Below are positions 39,970 through 49,808 of a DNA stretch of 64,000 bases, in pieces (positions within the stretch are counted from its first letter, which is position 1; each line of letters opens with the position of its first letter). The notes beneath the pieces were generated by a model. It made no database searches, was not told the origin of the DNA, and saw nothing but the letters and a program-made list of their open reading frames with translations. The stretch lies in NCBI GenBank assembly GCA_018136815.1, contig CM030936.1, positions 764,831 through 828,830 on the forward strand, read 5' to 3'. The stretch comes from Isochrysis galbana. Taxonomy: Eukaryota > Haptophyta > Isochrysidales > Isochrysidaceae. The translations under genes were made by a program, and so were the position numbers.

Positions 39970-42861
39970 ATGCAGCAACATGGCAATCCGTGTGAGATGA
40001 AACCAATGAGTGGCAGCACGTTGCCAAGCGAGAGCGCACACCCCGAGTTCGACCAGCCCTTTGCGTCTCCTAAGCTCGAGCGCATCGACTCAGTGGGCCG
40101 GGCATCCCGCCCCTCTTCGACTCGCGCCGGCCGCTGCGACACAGCTACGTACGCCGAGGCGATGCAGGCAGTTAGCGAGCTCGACGCAATCAACGCCTCG
40201 TCCGACGGCTTTGGTCGGCGCGTGACCAACCGGATCGACCGTTTCCTGCTTGAAGGACTCGAAGAGCGCACAGCCGAACGCTCCGGCTCGTTCCGTTTGG
40301 AGGGAGTGGTGCAGCCCCCAAGCTTCTGGAGGGCGCCGAGCAAACCTCCGACACCGCACGAGACGATCCCGTGTTCGGACACGCTCAATTCGCTGCCGTC
40401 GTATGCGCCGCCGGACAGTCTGAGAAGGGGCGACCAGCCGTCCGACAACTTGAGCAAGCTAAAGGAGTGGAAGCGTCGACTGGGCAAGAAGCTACGCAAA
40501 CTGACGTGGACAATCCCCCTCGAGTTTTTGGGCGGACTAGCGATGCTTGCGCCGACAATCGCCGTCATCGCACTATATGCATCGTATGGCTCTATTTCTA
40601 TCCCATCGGAGCCCGATTCGGGCCAAACCCGTCCGCCGCCCCCGCCTCCGCCAGGTATGCGGGTGGACACGGGCGGCATCTTTCTGCTCATCCTCCGACC
40701 AATGTATGCGCTTCTTGTTGCACGTTTAGTGGCTCAAGCACTCAGGATTTTCTTCACGATGACGATCGTGCAGTATGCTCTCCCCGGAATCGTGCTGCTA
40801 CTCCTGCACCATGCTTTCAGCACTGTTTGGGCGCTGCCTGCAACACTCTATCCGGCGTCCATCGGCTTCTTCTACGGGGTTGGGCTCGACCGCCACGCGT
40901 GGGACTACTTGCTGGGGGTGACCCATTTCCTAGCTATAGCGTTGTGGCTCATGGCTGCTGGACTCTCCAGCGTTGGCCTCGACGCTGCTATTGCAATCTG
41001 GCAGAGCCAGCTCACAATCCAGCACTATGAGGATCGGTCGGCGTCGGCCTACTATATCCAAAAAGGCCTCCGGAAGATTGCTGCAGCGGCGCGCGCCTCA
41101 CAGCGCCGCATGGAGAAGGAGCTGGAGGCGAAGCGCAAGGACGAGGTCGCGGCACAAGTACTTCAAGCCCAGGCGCGTGTCTTTGCTGACCGCCGTGCTG
41201 CTAAGGCCCGCCGACAAGAGACAATGGCGGCCGCGGCACTTGAGGCAAAGAAAAGACCGTCACGGACTGCGAGCCCCTTCAGGTTTGGCGGCCGCTTGTC
41301 AAGGGGGCGGGAGTCGAACCATTCGAGCTCATCCCTCTCCAAGCGGACCGATGCTGCAGGCCTGATGGAGGGCGAGGCTGCTGCTCGCCGAGCGTTTGCC
41401 CATGCGGCAGAGTCCGAGCAGGTGCTGTACGTCGTGCCCCCGCCATCCATTTGCGATAGGAATGCGGACGACATGGCGCCACTTCAAAATCTCCTTCCCC
41501 GGCATTTGTACACACGGGCACTCCCAACCTTGTCGAAGCCACTCGAAACCTTCTCCGATGGTGACCCTATTGAGGTATGCGTGATCTCGCATACCGCAGA
41601 GGAGAACCTGGCACCACCGACCCGACCATCCTCTTCACCTTTGCCCGCACCCATATTCGGGGCGCGGCAGGCGATAGACGCCAACGCACCTGCCAACACG
41701 GACACGAGTGGTATGCTGCCGCCGTCTCGGCCAAAGGACCCGCCACGCGCTGGCGAAAAGGCGCAGACCCTCGATAAGAGGCTCAACGCTCTAGCGGGTC
41801 CGCTGGATCTTGGCTCGGACATCTCTTCCGCGAGCACACTCTCACAGGCACGCCGACGCGCCATCCGGCTCTTCCACGTGATCCTTGCGCAACCCGAACT
41901 GCGACTTCCCGAGCAAGAGGGGCAACCACCCGTAGTGGACCGCGACGCGCTCATAGCTTGGGCTCACAAGGGCGGCAAGCCTGCGCACCCTCGTCTTGCC
42001 GGCCTGATGTTCACCTTTGGACGGGCCGTCGATCAGGAACGCTTCGTGACCGTCATTGAGCAATCGTACAGGGAGCAGCGCCTCATCACGGCCTCCGTGG
42101 CCGCCTTCGACCGGCTTCACACAAATGTGCGCATTTTCTTGCAGCTTCTCCTGTTGCTCGTATTCCTCATCGTCCTACTCGCTCTTTTCTCCGTTTCCAT
42201 CGTGACTTGGCTACTTCCGCTGGGTTCGGCCGTGCTGACGGTCGCAGTGCTCGCCGGTGGCATCACGTCAGATGTCCTCGATTCCTTCTTCTTTGCCTAC
42301 ATAGTTCGCCCTTACGACATTGGTGATACGGTGTGCATCGCGCAGCCAGGCGAAGCGCCAAGCCTGTTCGCGTTGATCGTTAAGGACGTCTTTCTGATGC
42401 GCACTCACTTCTACTCTGCAATGGGCGAGTCGCTCGTCATAAACAACTCCTCACTCCGCCGGATGGGCATCACGAACTTCACTCGTTCAGGGCCAATGAC
42501 AATGCTAATCGAGCTCATGGTGCCGGCTGCCACACCTTCTGCCAAGCTCACAGAGCTTGCCGACGCCGTCACGTCGTACATTGAGAGGTCGAGCGACTGG
42601 ACCCGCTGCGAGCTCCACTTCTACTCAACGCACTTTGACCTCGGCCACTTTATGCTACGCATGTGGTGTGAGAGCACCATTCCCACGCATGAGTTGGGCC
42701 TCATCCACTGTGCGCGGGGCTCCCTCCTCCTTTTTTGCCATGCATATATGCAATCAGCTGGCATTGAGTACATCAAGCCCACACAGCCTGTGCGTGCGGC
42801 GGACAAGGTGCCGAACACCACGTCGCAATCGCTTGCTGATCTTTTCGACAAGGCCATGTAA
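39970..42861 (+). CDS. MscS-like mechanosensitive ion channel with IQ-like motifs
   Basis: MscS-like channels open under membrane tension and relieve osmotic stress; eukaryotic members are in plasma or organelle membranes. Single frame from ATG 39970, 963 aa. A hydrophilic N-terminus (1-175) precedes several hydrophobic helices (about 180-350, including LEFLGGLAMLAPTIAVIALY and VTHFLAIALWLMAAG). A cytosolic insert follows with two IQ-like segments (YYIQKGLRKIAAAAR at about 361 and VLQAQARVFADRRA at about 397), possible calmodulin sites. The MscS core comes next: a pore-lining helix (LPLGSAVLTVAVLAGGITSD), FAYIVRPYDIGDTV, MRTHFYSAMGESLVINNSSL and a beta/alpha cytosolic domain ending near 945. 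The stop TAA lies inside GTAAGT at 42857, a perfect donor, so one more small exon is possible. Plant MSL channels are the closest architecture I can recall. Confidence 0.86.
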   Translation: MQQHGNPCEMKPMSGSTLPSESAHPEFDQPFASPKLERIDSVGRASRPSSTRAGRCDTATYAEAMQAVSELDAINASSDGFGRRVTNRIDRFLLEGLEERTAERSGSFRLEGVVQPPSFWRAPSKPPTPHETIPCSDTLNSLPSYAPPDSLRRGDQPSDNLSKLKEWKRRLGKKLRKLTWTIPLEFLGGLAMLAPTIAVIALYASYGSISIPSEPDSGQTRPPPPPPPGMRVDTGGIFLLILRPMYALLVARLVAQALRIFFTMTIVQYALPGIVLLLLHHAFSTVWALPATLYPASIGFFYGVGLDRHAWDYLLGVTHFLAIALWLMAAGLSSVGLDAAIAIWQSQLTIQHYEDRSASAYYIQKGLRKIAAAARASQRRMEKELEAKRKDEVAAQVLQAQARVFADRRAAKARRQETMAAAALEAKKRPSRTASPFRFGGRLSRGRESNHSSSSLSKRTDAAGLMEGEAAARRAFAHAAESEQVLYVVPPPSICDRNADDMAPLQNLLPRHLYTRALPTLSKPLETFSDGDPIEVCVISHTAEENLAPPTRPSSSPLPAPIFGARQAIDANAPANTDTSGMLPPSRPKDPPRAGEKAQTLDKRLNALAGPLDLGSDISSASTLSQARRRAIRLFHVILAQPELRLPEQEGQPPVVDRDALIAWAHKGGKPAHPRLAGLMFTFGRAVDQERFVTVIEQSYREQRLITASVAAFDRLHTNVRIFLQLLLLLVFLIVLLALFSVSIVTWLLPLGSAVLTVAVLAGGITSDVLDSFFFAYIVRPYDIGDTVCIAQPGEAPSLFALIVKDVFLMRTHFYSAMGESLVINNSSLRRMGITNFTRSGPMTMLIELMVPAATPSAKLTELADAVTSYIERSSDWTRCELHFYSTHFDLGHFMLRMWCESTIPTHELGLIHCARGSLLLFCHAYMQSAGIEYIKPTQPVRAADKVPNTTSQSLADLFDKAM

Positions 42862-43740
42862 GTACTCTGCTCTGACAAGGTGTCTCGTGTTAATGCGCGA
42901 TGCGCTGAGCTGAGCTCGTTGTCGTCGAGGTCGGACATGCCTAGAAAGGATTGGTGACACTCGAAATATCGAGGTTCCACCACCCAACTCGTGGTGTGAA
43001 GAGTTGACTTGTCTGGACGTTGCCTAAATTAGACGGACAATGGGCTTGCGTTGCACTTGCACTTGCCCAGTAAGCTCGTAGGTGTTCCGCTAGTTGCAAC
43101 CAAGTGCACCTCCTCAGAATGAGAGAGTGTGAGATTGTGTCCATATGAGATTATGTGACAACAGTGCTAACTCCAGTAGTCTTGGGTGTACGATAACCTG
43201 GCCTTCATAGCTATCGTCCATCGTTCAGCCATCGCAAAGCACTCAACCGTCGGTGAGAACAATCAATTATGAATTACATGTTGCGTTACGTGCCAAGTCT
43301 GCAACAGCGGAACTCATACGAGACTTACACTGAGATATTCATAGTGATGGAGGCATTCATCCGCCTTGACAACTAACACGCCGAACCCGAACCGTGGCTT
43401 ACATATCAAAAAAAATCTTATTGTATTCTTACTCTTTACCGCTTACCGCACTACCGCACTCGACACTCGACACTCGAGGCCATCAAACCACTACTTACAC
43501 GCAGCACGCAGCATACTTTGTACTTTCTACACCCCCACTCCCCCGGCCTCCCCCCCACCCTCCCCCACCCCGCCATCAGGCGGCTCCCCCGTGCACTACT
43601 AGGGGGATAGGGGTGAAGGGCTTAAATATGGTCCATTGGCCCGCGCCCCCCCCCCCCCCCCGTTAGAGCACGGCATTCTTGGAGATTGTCAATCTGAGAT
43701 TGCCTGCGAGGGCGCGCCGGCAACTAGCTAAGGCTATACC
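42862..43740. other. No gene seen; MscS 3' flank
   Basis: A possible terminal exon after the acceptor-like CTAAATTAG at 43030 could not be confirmed. A C/T-rich tract (43527-43590) and a C run (43647-43662) precede the R3 copy. GGGGGATAGGGGTGAAGGG near 43602 is the inverse of the junction at about 7617-7637. Confidence 0.4.
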
Positions 43741-44010
43741 AAAAAAATCTGAAGATTCTGGGCTACACACCTACTATCCTCTATCCTAGGGTACCCCCCT
43801 ATCCGCTTTGACAACGCCCTTTATTTCCTTTCCCTCCACCTCTTCCCCTTCCCCCCGTCATTCTCCCCCCGTCATTCCTGTATCCTTTGGTATCCGGGGT
43901 TCGGCCCAGGTGCACTACCATGGGCCTGGGTCGGAGTGCGGGTTCCGGGCAGGCCTTCTAGTGGCCCGATGTATTTGGTCGGCTGGTGGTGCTATTGGTG
44001 ATAGGGATTT
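43741..44010 (+). repeat. R3 interspersed repeat, copy b
   Basis: It begins AAAAAAATCTGAAGATTCTG and GGCTACACACCTACTA, then pyrimidine-rich DNA, then GGTTCGGCCCAGGTGCACTACC and GGGTTCCGGGCAGGCCTTCT, the same order as copy a at 7285. Confidence 0.62.
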
Positions 44011-44281
44011 TTTTCTAGTTTTGACCAAAATACACAAAGTAGGAGGACTGGGGTGTCAGGAATTGATTGACAGTACATACTCACACATTCATGACATCTG
44101 CCTCATATAAAGGGCAGGTCACACCAGCCACAAACGAGGTAGCACTAGCTTAGAGCAAAGAACGTGGATGCTCAAGCTAGGTGAAGGGTGAAGGGGTATG
44201 CTGTCATCGCTAGTAGGAGCCTGACCACCGATGCAGAAGTGTTCGGCACACCGCAGTAGCGCGAACGCGCAGGAAGGACAT

Positions 44282-45289
44282 CTACTTTGGGCAGTAGAAT
44301 GTGACCTTGTACCCAGCACCTGCCGGGCATTGCGCGAGACCCACCCCATCGTCGTATGCATAAGCATACACCGACGGGCATAGCTTGTGCACAACCTCCG
44401 TGTACTGCGCGTGCGCGACGGGTCCGTTTGAGCACTTGCTCGGGGAGATGGGCGGCGTTGGGCAGCAAAAATCGCGCGCTTCATACGACTCGGGCGTGTG
44501 TGTATACCCCTGGCCCCATTGGGAAAAAGTGAGCTTGCCACAGGGCGAGTAGCACCCCACGACAGCTGAGGCATTCCCAGGGGCATGGACGCGCAGCGAT
44601 TGCTTGCCGATGTGCCCACCGAGGTCCTCATCGTTAGGGCACGAACTGAGCGCAAGCTCGGAACAGTCGATAACGTGCGGCGCACTGTCGCACTTGCCCA
44701 GGACCTCGACCTTATACGGCAGAGTCCACCCGTCCACCTGCGAGACGTCCCACCAGTCGACATTGCCGAGCGGTTCCTTTGGCGCCGACGGGTTACGGGC
44801 GCATTCTTCGGCGGTGGGCAGGCAGCCGAAGGTGGCCTCGAACTTGGAGTCGACAGGCGGCGCGCACCCATTCGCGCCGCACGCCTCGCCCGGCCCTCCA
44901 CTCTGTCCAATGGCGCACGTCTGCCCCGCATCATCGCATCCCCACTTGGGCCAGAAGCGCGAGGAGGCGAGGCCTCCGTCGGGGATAGGCACGACGTGCG
45001 AGGCGCCTGGCTCAATCTTTACATCTTGCTCGAAGAGCGGCAGGCCGTTTGCGAATCCCGCCATCCAGAGAGGATCCTTCTCGCAGCCATTGACCAAGCG
45101 GAGCCGCTCACCATTCCACTGCCGCTCACTGGTGCTGAGGCCCTGTCCCGAGTCTGTAGCGGCGGAGCCGCTGCTGACGACACGGACGGCCGCGATCACC
45201 GCGAACGCCGTCGCGCCGCACAGCAGGTATGGCCAGGAGCGCTGGAGCGGCGAGCGCGGTGGGCCGCTGAGGAGCGGCTCATGCAGCAT
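44282..45289 (-). CDS. Membrane-anchored thaumatin-like (PR-5) protein
   Basis: Thaumatin-like proteins are disulfide-rich secreted proteins, often glucan-binding or antifungal in plants. Single exon, ATG 45289, 335 aa. A short N-terminal tail (LLSGPPRSPLQR) leads into one hydrophobic helix (PYLLCGATAFAVIAAVRV, about 20-38), giving a type II anchor or uncleaved signal instead of a normal signal peptide. The ectodomain has family marks: LRLVNGCEKDPLW near the start, FEATFGC, then VDWWDVSQVDGWTLPYKVEV, matching the family's D-x-Y-D-V-S-L-V-D-G-x-N-L-P, and a C-terminal YAYAYDDGVGLAQCPAGAGY followed by KVTFYCPK. I count about 18 ectodomain cysteines against the usual 16. The leader on the coding strand is C/T-rich. 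Role at the cell surface is inferred. Confidence 0.85.
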   Translation of the reverse strand: MLHEPLLSGPPRSPLQRSWPYLLCGATAFAVIAAVRVVSSGSAATDSGQGLSTSERQWNGERLRLVNGCEKDPLWMAGFANGLPLFEQDVKIEPGASHVVPIPDGGLASSRFWPKWGCDDAGQTCAIGQSGGPGEACGANGCAPPVDSKFEATFGCLPTAEECARNPSAPKEPLGNVDWWDVSQVDGWTLPYKVEVLGKCDSAPHVIDCSELALSSCPNDEDLGGHIGKQSLRVHAPGNASAVVGCYSPCGKLTFSQWGQGYTHTPESYEARDFCCPTPPISPSKCSNGPVAHAQYTEVVHKLCPSVYAYAYDDGVGLAQCPAGAGYKVTFYCPK

Positions 45290-46326
45290 GGCGCGCGCGG
45301 GAGGGAAGGCAATCTCTCCGGGGGGAGGGGGGGGCCACTCCCATTTACTTAAATGGGAAGGGGAGGAGAGCTGATATCCTACGGGGGGGGGAAAGAGGGG
45401 GAGGGGAAGGGGGAGGGGGGGGGGGGGGGGGACACTCTTCCGCTTCTCGGCTGGGCGGGCCCCGTCTACTACAAAACTCTACCCGTGCTTCCCCTTCGGA
45501 CATTCTACCTTCCAGAGGCGTGAAGAGGGTTGACGAATTCATTCGCGAGTAGATTCGATTTCACGCCATGAAGGATCCGATGGAGATGCACAAATCTCGT
45601 CGAGAGCATCGGAACAGCTGCGCAAAGACGGGCGTCTCTGTACTGAATCGAATGTTCGATCCGCCTCGAGATCGCGAGGGGCGGGGGGGGGGGGGGGCGG
45701 GGCGTGAGCACCCGACGAATCCCGCCCACGGGGGGGGGGGGGGCCGCACTATTCCTTCTTCTCTCTCTCCACTTTCTTCCTCCGACTCTCTCGTATCTCC
45801 TCCTTCCGCTCTTCCTCTCCTCTCTTCTCTCGCTTGTTCTCTGACCCTCTTGTGAAGGAGACTACAAAATTCCGATGCGGAGTTTCCTTCTATAACCCCC
45901 TCCCCCCCCTTCTGTATCTCAGTTCCCCTCTCTCTTCTCTTCCTGCCCCCTAGTGCTCTCTCTCTCTCCTCTCCTCTCTCCTCTGCTCCCACAGCAGCAG
46001 ATGAAATCGTTCCTTCTCTTGCTTGTCACTCACTCTCTCCTCCATCATCACCGCTTCCCCCCAACTTCTTTTTAAAGTATTCGCTCTCTTCTCTCCCCCT
46101 TCACCTCCCCACCGTCTGTCTCTCTCTTTCTCTTTTCCCTAAAGGGGCCGGATCACCAACGTAAACTTCACCACTACGCCCCTTCTCTAAGGTTAGTCCC
46201 ACCGTCATCCCTTCCCCCCTTCTCTCTCCCCCCCTTCCCTTCCCCTCCCCCTTCCCCCCCCCCCTTCCCCTTCCCCCCCTCCCTCTCTTCCTCTTCCTCC
46301 CTCCCGCCCCCCCCCTCTTCCCACCC
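45290..46326. other. No gene seen; G and CT tracts between divergent genes
   Basis: G runs at 45409-45431, 45686-45697 and 45730-45743, then CT-rich DNA from 45755 to 46326 leading into the BTB gene. It is the shared upstream region of the thaumatin-like (minus) and BTB (plus) genes, so it probably holds both promoters. No specific site was identified. Confidence 0.4.
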
Positions 46327-48137
46327 ATGTGCACGAGCGGCACGCTGGTCGAACCCACTCGCAGCTTCATCGTCGAAGAGCTCGAGGACAAACAGCTCAA
46401 CTCCTCCCTCCCCTTCCGCGTGAAGCTCCGAGCGCTCGACGCAGAGTCCCAACCGCTCGATGTCAGGACGCAGCTGAGTGTCCTCGCTGTCTCTAGCCGC
46501 ACGTGCCTGGCGGAGGGGTTCGAGCGGAAGCTTCTTGGCCGATGGTGCGCCGCTCCTCGCCCCCATGCGCCCACGCTGCACACATTGCCGCAGGACTGGC
46601 TGTGGACGTGGCCGTCTGAGCCAAGACATTTCCCCCAAACCTGCTCTCTGCATGCAGGCAACCGGCGTCGAATCCACAGGCCGGACACTACTCACACGGC
46701 TTTGATTCTGAGGTGGTGGCGCCAGGCTCAAAGCACAGCTTATACCTGCAGGGCGGGAACGACGCAAACTTTGGGATGACGCTCAAGCTGCCGTCTGCGA
46801 AAAACTTTGACGACTCAAGCTCAGAGCTTAACTCGCCGTCGGCACCACCGACAGACGTGTCCGAAGAGGAGGACCCGAGCGTCCTCAACGGCGAATTCAA
46901 GCCGAGCGCCGTCTCCTTCTATGTGCGAACCAGCTCGGAGGACGCCGACGCGGGCCACTTCATCCTGGGCGAGAGCAATGAGGTCAACCGAAGAGTCGCG
47001 CAGTTCCAGTTCACCCGAGACGGGAACATGGGCTTGCTCGGTACCGGCGGGACTACGCACGGAGCGACTCCATACGAGGCCAATCGCTGGTACCATGTGC
47101 TGCTACGATTCGACTGGACACGCAAGACGGTCGCCTTCCTCGTCGATGGAAAGCTGCTGCAGCAGCACGTGCCGTTCCGGCGCGAGGTGTCCTCCTTCAT
47201 TGGCGCTTGTGCCCTTGGCAACCGCGACCAATGCACCACGTGGTTTGACTCTATCCGCTTCGTGCACGAGCGGACGCTTGAGCGTGTGAGCGTGCCGATG
47301 CGTCAAGGAGTCGCTGAGGTCTGGCTCGGGCCCTTCGACGACCGCTGCGCCAAGGATGGCTTCGTCATTCGCGTCGAGGATGAAGACGGCTCCCGCCAGT
47401 CCTCCGAGGTCGCTGGCCCCTTTCACCCCATGGACCGCATCGAGAGCTCGCAACGCGTCGCCATCAACAGCGCCGCACTCGCCGACATCTCGTCGCTCAT
47501 TTCGGACGAGTGCACCGCGGATGTCACGTTCGTGGTTGAGGGCCGCGAGGTGCCGGCGCACCGCTGCATCCTTGCTGCCCGCTGCGAGACTTTCCGGCGC
47601 ATGTTCAATTCTTCCATGCGTGAAGGGCAACGCGAGAACGGACAAAAGGTGGAGATCGCCGAGGCATCTTATGCTGCCTTCTTCTGCATGCTGAGATTCA
47701 TCTACGGAGGTTCAGTCACTGTTCCCGAGGAACTCGCCGTCGAGCTGCTCGGGCTTGCTGATCGCTACCTACTCGACGGCCTGAAGCTCCTCTGCGGCTT
47801 CACCCTCACCAACATGGTTTCCGTCGACACCGTCGCGAGTATCCTACAGGCGGCGGATCGCTGGGACTCTCCGTCATCGCAGCTGAAGGCACACTGTCTG
47901 TCGTTTGTCCTCGAGCACTACGACGACGTCGTAAACTCGTCTGCCTTCGAGGAACTCACCTTGAGCCCACACTTGTTACTGGCCGTAACGCGCGCAGCGG
48001 CCAACATTGTCGCGCCGCCGCTGCGGCCCCGCTCATCCTCGTGGGGTTCGAACCGTGGGCTGGAGCGCCAGTCAAAGCGCCAGCGCGTCGAACCAGACGC
48101 TCGCCTTCACGCACCCAGCGGCGAATCATCCGCGTGA
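46327..48137 (+). CDS. BTB/POZ protein with N-terminal lectin-like beta-sandwich
   Basis: BTB proteins commonly act as substrate adaptors for CUL3 ubiquitin ligases. Two-exon model: 46327-46544, GT-AG phase-2 intron 46545-46657 with acceptor CTCTCTGCATGCAG, exon 2 46658-48137; 565 aa. The N-terminal exon encodes a mixed-charge stretch (VEELEDKQLNSSLPFRVKLR). Residues about 95-255 look like a concanavalin A/LamG-type sandwich (SFYVRTSSEDADAGHFILG; NRWYHVLLRFDWTRKTVAFL; FDSIRFVHERTL). The BTB domain starts near 353: DVTFVVEGREVPAHRCILAA, FRRMFNSSMRE, FFCMLRFIYGG, followed by a BACK-like helical segment (LLGLADRYLLDGLKLLC; AADRWDSPSSQLKAHCLSFV). The tail is basic (ERQSKRQRVE) and could be a nuclear signal. 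The pairing of a lectin-like sandwich with BTB suggests a substrate-recognition adaptor; this is inference. Confidence 0.83.
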
Positions 48138-48929
48138 CCGACGGGCGTCTGGACCTGGCCGCTACGGTAGCTCCTCGTATCGCCATCTGTGCCATGCCAA
48201 CTGCAGTCGCCTTGGAGGCCTCTGCCATTTCGGCTGACCCGGTGGGTTGAGGAGGTCACGGAGTACGCTCAGCTCGAGAGTGCTCTGATGTGCGAGGACA
48301 TCTGGTCCCGTGCACGCATGGGCTGTTCGATCACGCCATCTTTACAACATCGCGATGTATACCAGTGAGCTGCCCGCTGCAATCTAGCGAGGCACCTTAG
48401 GCAGCCGTGGGTTTTGAACGGGTACGGTTCTCTGCCATACTTTGAATATAGTACGCCATGTGGGTGTGAAATGAATGATGGTCTTGATTGTGCTCGTGGG
48501 ATATGAAAAAGTGTGCGTGGACGTGCAAGATGGAGAATTGCGGGTGAGGGAGATAGGCTGCGTTGCATTGCTAACGGGCGAACGACAAGCACAAAAGCCT
48601 TCGCCAGCACCTTAATATTCGCCCTCATCCTCTCTTCTTTGTTTTGACTTGTCGCCGGTCGATGCGACAACAGCTCCCGCGCGGTTCGTCGCGTCGTGCA
48701 CCGCGCCCACAAGTCAAGAAAGTGCAACTTGAGGTTCAGAATTTTTTCAATCCCGAAACCCCCCACTATTGTGGGTATAAATATAAGACTATAGCACCCA
48801 TAATTTGGAGGGTCGAACGGCAACTCGCCACTCCTCCTCCACATAGTGAATGTGTAAAAGGTCAACCACGGACCTAATTCGGACCTGTGTCGCATCGCCG
48901 CAATCGACCTTATTTGTTTGCTAGAAGTC
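48138..48929. other. No gene seen; BTB 3' flank
   Basis: Open frames such as 48269-48895 (minus) show no motif. AT-richer DNA around 48740-48800 separates the BTB gene from repeat R4. Confidence 0.35.
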
Positions 48930-49150
48930 GTCTACGTTTCTATGTCCCCTCCTTGTAGGCTTGTAGGCTAATCACCGTCGGAGAATCTTGCTGCATCCTA
49001 CATTCGCCTGCTTTGCCCCTCGCCTCCTTTGTTGCCTACCTTGTCGCCTGCTTTGCGCCCTCGCCTGAGTTACCTCCTTGCGTGCCCCTAGGTTTTATAT
49101 TTGAGGGGTCGTGCGTTCAACGTTCAGGTATCGCCGGTCCAAGGAACCAC
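48930..49150 (+). repeat. R4 interspersed repeat, copy 2
   Basis: It shares CGTTTCTATGTCCCCTCCTT, GCATCCTACATTCGCC and GGTATCGCCGGTCCAAGGAA, in order, with the inverted copy at 38235-38475. A GCCTGACAAGAGTTGC junction follows, which also occurs at 60946-60963. Confidence 0.55.
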
Positions 49151-49154
49151 CCTA

Positions 49155-49305
49155 GGGGCCTGACAAGAGTTGCTCGCTCAGACCCCCAAAGTTGCTCGCA
49201 AGAGTTGCTCGAAATAGGCCCCCAAAGGGGCAAAGTTGCTCGCAGAGTTGCTCGAAGTTGCTCGGAGTGTTGCTCGTTCATTGTTCATTGCTCATTGCTC
49301 CGCGA
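49155..49305 (+). repeat. AGTTGCTCG tandem repeat
   Basis: About eight AGTTGCTCG or GTTGCTCG units are separated by short spacers such as CAGACCCCCAA and AAATAGGCCCCCAAAGGGG. The same word, inverted (CGAGCAACTT), forms an array at 60955-61075. Confidence 0.7.
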
Positions 49306-49328
49306 TCGCTGTGAAGTGTCCAGTTGAG

Positions 49329-49808
49329 TCAAGTAACCTCCAGGTGACAACGAAAGGTGTTAGCAGGGATGGGGATAATTGAACGCTTTTGGTCTTTGTA
49401 CCGCAACATGCTGAGTCCGGCTTGAATTTGATCGGCGAGAGCGGAGGCGGAGGTCTGCAAAGAACCAAACAAACACTTCACAAGAGAGAATACACGCTCA
49501 CATCCGGCCGAATTGGGAGTCAATGAAAAGGCAATGCGGGCGGCAAGTGCCCATGTCGGGATCTTTGTGCAATTACATGCCCACCAATGCAACACCTTTG
49601 TTGTAAAGTCATGTACATCGACCGGATTGACGGTGAAATCCTTCGCAGCAGCGGCATATCGTGGCAGCTCACACTCTAACATGAACGCAACGTTCTGGAT
49701 GTGGGCAAATGGTTTGTTTGAGAATGCTGAGCTTTTGAATCCACGCGGAGTCGACATGATGTGGCCCAAATGTTGGGTTGAATGCAAGCAGACAAGCAGA
49801 AGGCCCAT
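49329..49808 (-). mobile_element. hAT-superfamily transposase C-terminal remnant
   Basis: A 159-codon minus-strand frame carries the hAT dimerisation-domain signature: LHWWACNCTKIPTWALAARI, then TPNSAGCERVFSLVK and, after a short gap, a helix ending QAGLSMLRYKDQKR. The frame is open over this part but lacks the catalytic N-terminal and central regions of a complete hAT transposase (usually above 600 aa). No terminal inverted repeats were found nearby. It is probably a truncated copy, or a domesticated dimerisation domain. Confidence 0.78.

Noticed and set aside
39063-40691. Long open frames through the GA-rich tract (39063-40691 minus, 39078-39935 plus)
   Set aside because: They consist of Ser-Leu or Arg-Glu repeats from purine microsatellites and overlap the MscS gene; no domain.
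44119-45015. 298-codon minus frame overlapping the thaumatin-like gene
   Set aside because: Alternative frame of the same strand; the thaumatin motifs are all in the 44282-45289 frame.
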